In this document: positions 56,467 to 64,000 of the stretch, piece after piece
Layout of the letters: each line of letters starts with the position of its first letter
Position numbering within the stretch: the stretch's first letter is position 1
Assembly (NCBI GenBank): GCA_003013855.2
Contig: ML058433.1
Coordinates: forward strand, 3,285,966-3,349,965
Reading direction: 5' to 3'
DNA: 64,000 nt
From: Liriodendron chinense
Taxonomy: Eukaryota; Streptophyta; Magnoliopsida; Magnoliales; Magnoliaceae
Position numbers and translations under genes: made by a program
Notes under the pieces: generated by a model
Databases searched by the model: none
Seen by the model: the letters and a program-made list of their open reading frames with translations, nothing else
What the model was told of the DNA's origin: nothing

Positions 56467-56870
56467 TGACCGACCGGTCTAGACCGGTCAGGACCGGTCG
56501 GCCAAAGCTGCTGACCCTTGTGGAGTGAAATGGCTGGGCTGCCGACCGGTCATGACCGGTCGGCTAGGTGAAAGAACTGCCTCTAGCAGGTTTGCAAAGG
56601 GCAGCCGACCGGTCAAGACCGGTCGGCCTTCACATGGCATATGGATCAGCAAGGGGGGCCGACCGGTCATGACCGGTCGGCCAGTGTATTCGGCCTGGGA
56701 GCTTAAAATAGACAGCAAAGGCCTCCGACCGGTCATGACCGGTCGGCCTGCAGTGTTAAGGCAGTCCAGTAAGGGGGTCCGACCGGTCATGACCGGTCGG
56801 CCCATATATGTGGCCTATACACTTGAGGTTCTTCAGCAGGGGAGTCCGACCGGTCATGACCGGTCGGGGC
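56467..56870 (+). promoter_or_regulatory. U3 palindrome cluster, GACCGGTCATGACCGGTC
   Basis: Seven copies of a 20-22 bp perfect or near-perfect palindrome (core GACCGGTCATGACCGGTC), at about 56470, 56543, 56604, 56658, 56727, 56779 and 56847. Spacing is 50-75 bp, and the cluster ends about 45 bp before the TATA box. Frames rich in RPVMTGRP on both strands arise because a palindrome reads the same both ways; they are not genes. Confidence 0.85.
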
Positions 56871-58094
56871 AGGCCGTTTTATGGCCGTTTTATGACCGTT
56901 GGAGCCTCTTTTCTATAAATATGGAGCTCCATTCTTGGGTCATGGAGAGAAGTTTTTGACAGCCCATTCCATACTCATCTTGTACATCTTTGGGGCCTCA
57001 AAGAGGAGGTTTTCAAGTCATATCCCTTGTGTTTCAAACACAAGTATGGGCATTCAAATGCTATCAAGAGATGACTTGATTCCTCTCTCAAATCTAGAGG
57101 TGTGACACTATTCCACATAGGTATATCCTTTGTCCAAGACCTCTAGAAGACTCTCTAGGTGAATCTCCTAGTTGGAACAACCTACACATCCCATGTATGA
57201 GATTCACCCATCCTCCTAGCACCTTGGGCTTTTCAAGGCATCGCATGCAAGGTGTTTGATCGAATGTGGCTGAGGCATTGGCAACGCAACGGCGGCACGA
57301 TCGAGGGAGCAAAGGGAAGCTGATTGAAGCACGGGAGAGCAAAGATCAAGCAACCCAATACGATGCTAAACAAGGGGCTCATCCGACAAGTAAGTTGTCT
57401 CATTTGAGAGTCCATTTTAGAGTTTGTTTGTCAACTCGCCTTAGGGACGTTAGCCGTTCCTTGGCCCGTCAGCCGGGCCTAAACTAAGTCTCCAAGGGGG
57501 AGCCTCCGACACGGGAGTAAACGTGCGATAAGGTTGAGAGTTAGCCTATGTCTAAAACTCCGGATACGGTTGAGAGGTGAACCGATAAAACCTCCGTGTA
57601 AAGGTTGAGAGGTGAACCTCATTTAAAACCTCCGATAGTGAATGCCGGTGTGCTCAAAGGGGTTGAGTACTTGAACCGGGAGTGGAGTAGACACGTAGTC
57701 GAACCACTATACATTCTTGTGTTTGTGATTGTTATTGAGCACATTGATATCTTTGCATTGTTAGTTTAATTGCTTAATTATGAATGATTGATATGAATGC
57801 ATGCTAGGCACTTTTTAGGCATCCTTGCATAAGATGTACCTTCACTACTTGTGTAGACTTGAGCTCATTGATCCAATCTCATAAGACTACACAAGGAGCA
57901 TAGGTTAGTAGCTTAATTAGTTGAATCATTTTCTTACCTATGCATGCTTAGACTAGGTTTGGTTATTGCTTAACTCTTGCTAGTCTTGTGATTGGACCCA
58001 CCAAGGCTTGGAAGCCAAGGTGTTCTTGCTTACCTAGCTTAAACTTGTTGAATTGCATAAGTAGGCGAAAAGAATTTTAAAAAGGTCCTATTCA

Positions 58095-58119
58095 CCCCCC
58101 CCCCCCCCCCCCCCCCCCC
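58095..58119. repeat. Poly-C tract near the solo LTR end
   Basis: 25 C followed by TCCCCCTCTAGG. A C-rich stretch at this place is usual in this LTR type as I remember it; the length here is large. Confidence 0.85.
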
Positions 58120-58183
58120 TCCCCCTCTAGGTCCATAGACATATCTCCGAGTATCTCTACTAGCGGTGAAAACCGCAATTTCA

Positions 58184-58846
58184 CAAAGAGGAATAATCCT
58201 TGGACATATCATCTCGTCCAATGGAATAGAGGTAGACCAGGCAAAAATTGACATAATTTCCAATCTACCACCACCCAAAAGCATACGCGATGTGCCGTCT
58301 TTCCTTGGACACGTCGATTTTTTAGAAGGTTCATAAAGGACTTTAATCATATCTCTAGGCCCTTATGTAACCTTCTCCAAAAGGAAAATCAATTTGAGTG
58401 GAGTGCCGAATGTCAATTAGCTTTTTCAAAGCTAAAAGACATGTTGACAACCGCTCCTATCATGCAACCACCAGATTGGTCCATACCTTTCGACTTAATG
58501 TGCAATGCGAGAGATTATGCTATTGGGGTGGTGTTAGGCCAAAAGAAGGATAAGAAGCCTCATGTTACCTACTACGCAAGTTAATTACTCGACTATGGAG
58601 AAAGAGCTCCTAGCCGTCGTCTTTGGCTTGGACAAATTCAGGCCTTACTTAATAGGATCCAAGGTCATCGTTTACATAGATCATGCGGCGCTGAAACACT
58701 TTCTTTCTAAGAAGGATGCCAAGCCCCGTTTGCTTAGATGGATCTTACTCCTTCAAGAATTCGATTTGGAGATCAAGGACAAGAAGGGAGTAGAAAATGT
58801 GGTGGCGGATCATCTATCCCGCTTAGTCCTACCTAATTCCATTGAC
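58184..58846 (+). pseudogene. Element 8 RT end and RNase H, broken
   Basis: RGIILGHIISSNGIEVDQAK, then NLPPPKSIRDVPSFLGH (RT thumb and connection), ENQFEWSAECQLAFSKLKDM and RNase H. The first RNase H motif reads MCNARDYAIGVVLG, where MCDASD is usual, so the first catalytic Asp is Asn. A small deletion at 58578 removes the ASRTLNDAQ segment and shifts frame. From 58562 a long frame carries EKELLAVVFGLDKF and YIDHAALKHFLSKKDAK, then VVADHLSRL with its Asp. Confidence 0.9.
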
Positions 58847-60202
58847 GAGTCACCTATTGAGGACTCATTCCCTGATGAGCAACTCTTTGTTGCTATGCAT
58901 CCACCACGGTACGCTGACATAGCCAATTATCTTTCCACAGGTGCGATGCCAATCCATTGGACTGCGCAGGATAAATGTAAATTTCTAAGGGAAGTGCGCA
59001 GATTTTTCTGGGATGAACCTCTATTGTTTAAATATTTCCCAGATCAAATTATTATGAGATGTGTCCCTGATGATGAACATAATTCCGTCATCTCCTTTTA
59101 CCATGATCAAGCATGTAGGGGTCATTTTTCTGCAAAGAAAACCACTGCAAAAATTCTGCAATGTGGTTTTTATTGGCCCACTCTATTTAAGGACACCCAC
59201 GAGTTTTGCAAAGCATGCGAGCGTTGCCAAAAGTTAGGAGGATTATCCCATCGAAATACGATGCCTCTTACCCCAATTCAACATCTTGAAGTCTTTGACT
59301 GTTGGGGCATCGATTTCATGGGACCGTTCCCCTCATCTTTTGGACATGTCTATATATTGCTTGCTGTAGACTATGTGTCTAAATGGATAAAGGTTATTCC
59401 ATGTAAAACCAACGATCATCGTACAGTTCTAAAGTTCCTCAAAGAAAACATACTTTCTAAATTTGGAACACCTCGAGCCATCATTAGTGATGGTGGTTCT
59501 CACTTTTGCAATAGGCCTTTTGAAGCCTTAATGAAGAAATATGGCATTAGACATAAAGTGAGTACCCCATACCACCCACAGACAAGTGGGCAAGCTGAAA
59601 TTTCAAATCGGGAAATCAAATAGATTTTGGAAAAGACGGTGAGGCCAGATCGCAAAGATTGGTCACTAAGATTAGATGATGTGCTTTGGGCTCACCGTAC
59701 CGCTTACAAGACCCCCATTGGAATGTCCCTCTATAGACTTGTCTATGGGAAAGCTTGCCACTTGCCTGTGGAGATTAAACACAAAGCCTACTGGGCGATT
59801 CGGGCTTTGAATTTTGACATTGACAAGGATAGGTCGCTTCGCAAACTCCAATTAAATGAGCTTGATGAGATCCGGAATGATGCTTATGAGAACTCGAGAA
59901 TTTACAAGAGTAGGATGATGGCCTTTCATGAGAAACATATCTTCAGAAAATCCTTCCATGAAGGTCAGAAAGTGCTCTTGTAAAATTCCCGACTTCATCT
60001 TTTTTCAAAAAAATTGAGATCTCGATGGACCGGCCCATATATTGTTAAAGAAGTTTTTCCTCATGGGGCTGTTGAGATAGAGAATGCTGCAAATGGTAAT
60101 TATTTTAAAGTGAATGAACAACGCCTTAAACCATTTGTTGAGAAATTTGATTCAGAAGACATGTCCATCACTCTGAATGATCCTGTGTATCAGGATGATT
60201 GA
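58847..60202 (+). pseudogene. Element 8 integrase, nearly complete
   Basis: In frame with RNase H up to 59623. The zinc-binding part reads FYHDQACRGHFSAKKTT and FCKACERCQKLGG. The catalytic core shows all three acidic residues in place: CWGIDFMGPFPSSFG, AIISDGGSHFCNRPFEAL, and SGQAEISNREIK. A TAG at about 59622 (replacing Gln in IKQIL) and a TAA at 59981 (replacing Tyr) are the only breaks I see before the end DPVYQDD at 60202. The C-terminal domain has SRWTGPYIVKEVFPHGAVEI. This is the best integrase in the window. Confidence 0.93.
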
Positions 60203-61349
60203 TCTTCTAGTCTGACGGAGGTATAGCGTAGGTAGGTTTAGTTATTTTTTCTATTTTAGTTTTGCGAGCTTAGTAGATTTAGTTGTTGGAGTTGTAGACT
60301 TCCACGATCAACTCTCCTAGGTACTATTGTTCTCACTCTCTTTTATTTTACCATTGCTCTCATGTTCATACTCATTGCATATCTTTTTACATGGAGGACA
60401 ATGCAAGATTTGGTTGGGGGTGAGATGAGATTTTCTCATCTAGCAGTTTGCAACATTTCGAGCCTCACACATGCGCAATTTTTTTTTGAATTTTCTAAAA
60501 TTTCAAAACTCTTTTAGAAAATCGTATTTCTATGCATTCGAGATGATACGAGTATAAGAAAAGGAGATATGAAGTGAGTGATGTTGCAAGTCTTGAACTT
60601 CTCTTAATATAATGGTTTTATATGTGAATTCCCCTATTTATGTAATTGCTAGAAAATTTGAACACTTTTACACCTAGTTCACATTACACGATTTTCATGA
60701 TTTGAAAGGATTAAGTGATTTGTGGATTGGCTAGACTTAGATTTAAGGTGTTGAGAAACCAATCCGAGGTACTTTGTCCATCCTTGTCCATGGGAAAATA
60801 ACGAAAGATATGGATTTTTGAAAATCCTATCTAATTAAAGAAAACGGAAAAGGAAGGATGAAAAATTGTGAATGATGGAGAAAATGGTGGAAAGTTTCGA
60901 AAAGGGTTACCAATTTACCAACCGGGGGATGGTCTACCCGTAACCAAAACCGAAAATGGGACGTAGTGTGAAAGCCGTCAGAAGGACGGTAAGGTAAATT
61001 CCTGTCATAGGCTTGTTGTTGCTCTATGCATCTTGAAATCCATGGTTTACTTGATCTATGAAGAAGATAATCCCAGAAACTCACGAGATGCACTTCCACT
61101 ATGCACACTAGGTTGAATTTGTTCAAGTTCTTCTATTTATCAATCAATCAGCGAGAATTTCATATAGACACTTATTATGTTTTTAGAGTTTGAGGTTTCA
61201 GCTTCTATCACTTAACTTTTCTGAATTTTATACTTGTATGTCTTGGAATGGATAGAAACATGGATTCTAAAGGAGAGTTGGGTTTTGGAGGTTTGAACTT
61301 GTTTCACACATGTTTTGCTCGGGACTAGCAAAAAGCTGGTTGGGGGGTG
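60203..61349 (+). other. Element 8 3' non-coding region
   Basis: Internal G-rich tract TTTGGTTGGGGGTG at about 60409-60422, conserved stem CCGTC-agaag-GACGG near 60976-60990, and terminal polypurine tract GGTTGGGGGGTG ending at 61349. There is no env-like ORF. Confidence 0.82.
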
Positions 61350-62707
61350 TGTTGAACCTCCAATTTATACATAATGTAGCCCACTACGCCACATTATATG
61401 CATGGTTTGAATGTTTAAAAGGCCCATCTAAGGCGTGTTTTGTGATTGTAGGAATGAGAGCGGACTTCACCCAATTGGAGACCAAAAGGGTCCACTTAGA
61501 GCCATTGAATGAAGATTGAATGAGGACCCAAGAAAGAAGAAATCAAGTAGAAGAGAGAGAAGAGGAAAGAAAGAAAAGCTGGAAAAATAAGGGTCCGACC
61601 GGTCATGATTGGTCGGCCAAGGAAGCCAGACCGGCCAAGACCGGTTGGCCACACTACTGCCCATCTTTGGAAGTCCCTGGAGTAAGGACCAGATTGATCC
61701 GACCAGTCAAGACTGGTTGGCCAACAGGTCGTCCACCATCTGTGCACGCTGGACCTCTAACAAGATCAGTCCGACCGGTCGTGACCGGTCGGCCATGCCT
61801 AAAACAGCAATATTCTATTTCGGGCTCCGAAATTCTCTGCGCAAGTGCGTATCCTTACACAAAGTCTGGAAGATTCCTACGCAAGAGAGCTTCCCCACTA
61901 TAAAAGGACACATAGGGTCTCTTCCTAGGGCATCATAGAAGCTAAGGAACTTCGCGGGAGAGGAAGGAAGCCGTCGTGGAGCGTTTGCAACCCTCCAAAC
62001 TCTGGGTTTTTATGTTTTCTAGTTTTCTTTTATGAGTTCTAGTTGTAGTATGACAGTGCTTGGCTAGAATCTCTCAGCTAAGGCTGAGAGGTGAAGCTTG
62101 TAGCCAATTTCATGTTTGATTCAGTTTAATTCAAGTAGCTTTACTTCAAGTTCGAATTTTGAATGTTCTAGTTCTTAAAGTTAATATTTTTAGCAGTTTT
62201 ATGAGAGTTCATGTGCTCCAGACATGGATTCCTTGCAATTCTTTGAGATTATAATGTCTTACTTGATTAGATTCAAATTATGGTAACCCTTGAGCATGCC
62301 ATAGTCCATAGGCATGGTTATTACTCCGAAGGCTATGATTTCGAATTCTACATGTGGTTGAATGGACTAGAACTTAGAAGTTCAACTTAAGTGAGATTGA
62401 ATGTGCTTTAATGCTTTATTTTCCAACTAGATGAGAGATAGGACTTCACATCTAGTTGAGTTTTATGCTTGAATTGATTGGATTGACATGGGATTACTAC
62501 AAGTGGTCCTTGAAAGCCTTAATGCCTTTAATTACTGTTTTTCTTAAGTTACTGTTTTAGCAAAATTATCTCAATTGAACCTCTAAATTGTTGCAATCCT
62601 AGTTGCTGGAATAATCTAGAAGTTATTCTCTAATTCCCTGTGGATCGACCTCGGTCATACCGAGATTTATTACTACATCGCAGCCTTACACTTGAGGCGA
62701 GCGAACA
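61350..62707 (+). repeat. Element 8 3' LTR
   Basis: TGTTGAACCTCC to GCGAGCGAACA, 1358 bp, close to 51061-52406. Palindromes at 61594-61790, TATA box about 61899, R stem-loop about 62072-62091. The palindrome part shows more differences from the 5' LTR than the rest by eye. Confidence 0.95.
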
Positions 62708-62712
62708 ACTGC

Positions 62713-64000
62713 GATGTAGTAATTATTCTCAATAAGACCAAGGTCGATCCACAGGGAAAGAGGTAAACGAATTTCAACCACTCTAATAACTGAAATCTAA
62801 GAAGTTTAGGAAAAATAGTTTTTAAGAACTAAATATAAACAGGAAAATTTTGAGATTATGAAAAGGAGAACTAAAGCTTTCAAGGATCCACTTGTAGCAG
62901 TCCCATGTTAATCCATTCACCCAAGCATAAAACACAACTAGATTCGAAGTTCTATCTCTACTCTAGTTGGAAGATAAAGCATTGAAGCACATATAATCCC
63001 ACTTAAGTTAAAAAATCAAGTTCTAGTCCTATTTGAGCACATAGACTTCAAATATGTAACCTTCGGAGTAATAGCCATGCCATGAGACTATGGCATGCTC
63101 AAGGGTTACCACAATTCGAATCAAATTAATCCCAACATGGCAATCTACAGAGAATTGCAAGGAACTCATGTCCGGAGTACATGAACTCTCATAAAACTTC
63201 TAAAAAAAAACCAACTTTATTTAAACTAGAACATTCAAAATCCAAACTTAAAGTAAAGGTACTTGAATTAAACTGAATTAAACATAAAATTAACTACAAG
63301 CTTCACCTCTTAGCTAGTTAACTAGAAGAAAGCATTAAAAATTAAAAACTAGAACTAGAAGAAAAAGAAAACTAGTTGTAGGAGGCTAAGAAGCCTCCTA
63401 GGTCTTGATCTCTTTGCTCCCCACGTTGTTAAGTGCCTCAAGAAGAGAGTGGAGGTCTCCTTTTATAGCTTTCACAGTCCACAAATGAAGAATCTTCAAG
63501 AATTTGTGCAAAACTTACACAATGTGCAGAGAAAATCGGACCGGATTTAGAAGTTTCTAAACTTAGGCGCACGGGCGATTGATCGATTGTGCTAGGCGAT
63601 TGATCGCAAGTGACCAGCGATTGATCGCCGGTCCAAAAAGTGTCCAGTGACTTCAACAGGAAATTTCAAGATTTCAATGGTTTGGGCAATTAATCTCTGG
63701 AGCTGACCGATTGATCGATGGTGATGAGCGATCAATCGGTGGTGATGGGCGATTGATCGGAGGGGACAAAAAGTGTCCAGAGGGTTTTTACAAAAAATTC
63801 AGATTTTTCATAGTCCGAGGGATTGAGTGCCCGGGCTGAGCGATCAATAGGTGGGACCCTTTTTTGTCTAGTAACATGTACAGAATGGCGGATCAATCGG
63901 CTAGGCTAATGGATCAATCGACCACCCTGGCGATCAATCGGTCAGGTTAACCGATCAATCGACCAGGGTGAATCTTCTTCATCTCTTTTCCTCTTCTTCT
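62713..64000 (-). repeat. Element 7 5' LTR, main part, runs off the window
   Basis: Minus-strand Athila-like LTR continuing from 51060. It has the usual U5 and R blocks, a TATA box (cttttatagc on the plus strand, about 63461-63470), and a U3 with CGATCAATCG palindromes. The loop side of the R stem-loop is shortened (about 63305-63325). Its outer end is beyond 64000. Confidence 0.9.
63565..63975 (-). promoter_or_regulatory. U3 palindrome cluster, CGATCAATCG type
   Basis: About fifteen copies of GCGATTGATCG or its reverse CGATCAATCG, singly or in pairs, 15-60 bp apart, upstream of the TATA box of this minus-strand LTR. None is of the ACCGGTC type, although the rest of the LTR matches the neighbouring Athila-like LTRs. 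Confidence 0.8.

Larger units (their letters stand above)
56120..58183 (+). mobile_element. Solo LTR, Sirevirus-like
   Basis: 2064 bp from TGTTAGTGCA to GCAATTTCA, with exact duplications CAAAG at 56115-56119 and 58184-58188, splitting the reverse transcriptase between HFMVQ and RGIILGHIIS. It holds a perfect-palindrome cluster (56467-56870), a TATA box CTATAAATAT (about 56912-56921) and a long leader-like part with no ORF of interest. A C run sits near the end (58095-58119). The TG...CA ends, palindromes and terminal C run suit a Sirevirus (Ty1/copia) LTR, but no coding region is here to prove the class. Confidence 0.9.
51061..62707 (+). mobile_element. Element 8: most complete Athila-like element
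   Basis: LTRs at 51061-52406 and 61350-62707, with flanks GCTGC (51056-51060) and ACTGC (62708-62712), a 5-bp duplication with one substitution. All expected parts are present in order: primer binding site, gag, protease, reverse transcriptase, RNase H, integrase, polypurine tract. It lies in the 5' LTR of element 7. A Sirevirus-like solo LTR splits the reverse transcriptase. Without it the element would be about 9.6 kb. Several stops and frameshifts make it inactive. Confidence 0.96.

Noticed and set aside
56525..56959. Frame of 144 codons with repeated RPVMTGRP, and a matching repeated frame on the opposite strand (56488-56805)
   Set aside because: Both come from the palindromes in the LTR promoter region. 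A palindrome reads the same on both strands, and the spacers are not conserved as protein.
58039..58350. Minus-strand frame with a poly-glycine stretch
   Set aside because: It crosses the solo LTR boundary and is the antisense of the C run and of the reverse transcriptase.
60203..61349. Possible env-like gene between integrase and the 3' LTR, as in some Athila elements
   Set aside because: No frame above background in this region in any of elements 1, 2, 5 or 8, and no membrane-segment pattern.

Overview
The window looks like a block of repetitive DNA from a flowering plant, probably a eudicot; the sequence does not allow a closer assignment. I found no host protein-coding gene, rRNA, tRNA gene or CRISPR array. 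Nearly everything is LTR retrotransposon. Most of it is one group of Ty3/gypsy elements of the Athila/Tat branch (called Athila-like here). Evidence for that group: a primer binding site matching the 3' end of plant tRNA-Asp, a D-L-G-A protease, a CX2CX4HX4C gag knuckle, an integrase with GIDFMGPF and ISDGGSHFC, and LTRs of about 1.3-1.55 kb running from TGTTGA to GCGAACA. A second class, interpreted as Sirevirus-like (Ty1/copia) LTRs starting TGTTAGTGCA, is present twice. A third Ty3/gypsy lineage is present as a decayed gag.

Layout: 1-155 and 7704-8343 are two pieces of one minus-strand Sirevirus-like LTR. It is split by element 1 (156-7698, TSD CAGAT), an Athila-like element with gag and protease but no reverse transcriptase or integrase. 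That LTR itself sits in the RNase H region of element 2 (8344-12612, 3' half only). 12613-17040 holds an unrelated gag remnant and an unassigned LTR-like region rich in ACATGCGCCC motifs. Element 3 (minus, 17041-20019) is inserted in the reverse transcriptase of element 4 (minus, 20020-25366). A solo LTR (25611-27158) and element 5 (27167-38132) landed within a few bases of each other; element 5 carries two further solo LTRs. 38133-41691 is non-coding with a minisatellite. 41692-48358 is a recombinant mosaic of two LTR subfamilies. Element 7 (minus, 48359-51060 and 62713-64000) is a non-autonomous element with an unfamiliar ORF in place of the gag capsid. Its 5' LTR is split by element 8 (51061-62707), the most complete element, which is itself split by a Sirevirus-like solo LTR (56120-58183).

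Seven insertions have 5-bp target site duplications in the window (four exact, three with one substitution in five, counting two of the solo LTRs and element 8), so the order of nesting can be read directly. All coding regions are broken by stops, frameshifts or deletions, so nothing here appears autonomous.

The most interesting signal is regulatory. Almost every LTR carries, upstream of its TATA box, a cluster of GC-rich palindromes. The palindrome type differs between LTRs (ACCGGTC, CGGGCGCCCG, CCGGCCGG or CGATCAATCG), differs even between two copies of the same Sirevirus-like family, and is shared between the unrelated Athila-like and Sirevirus-like classes. Downstream of the TATA box every full Athila-like LTR examined has a hairpin whose stem shows compensatory base changes between copies.
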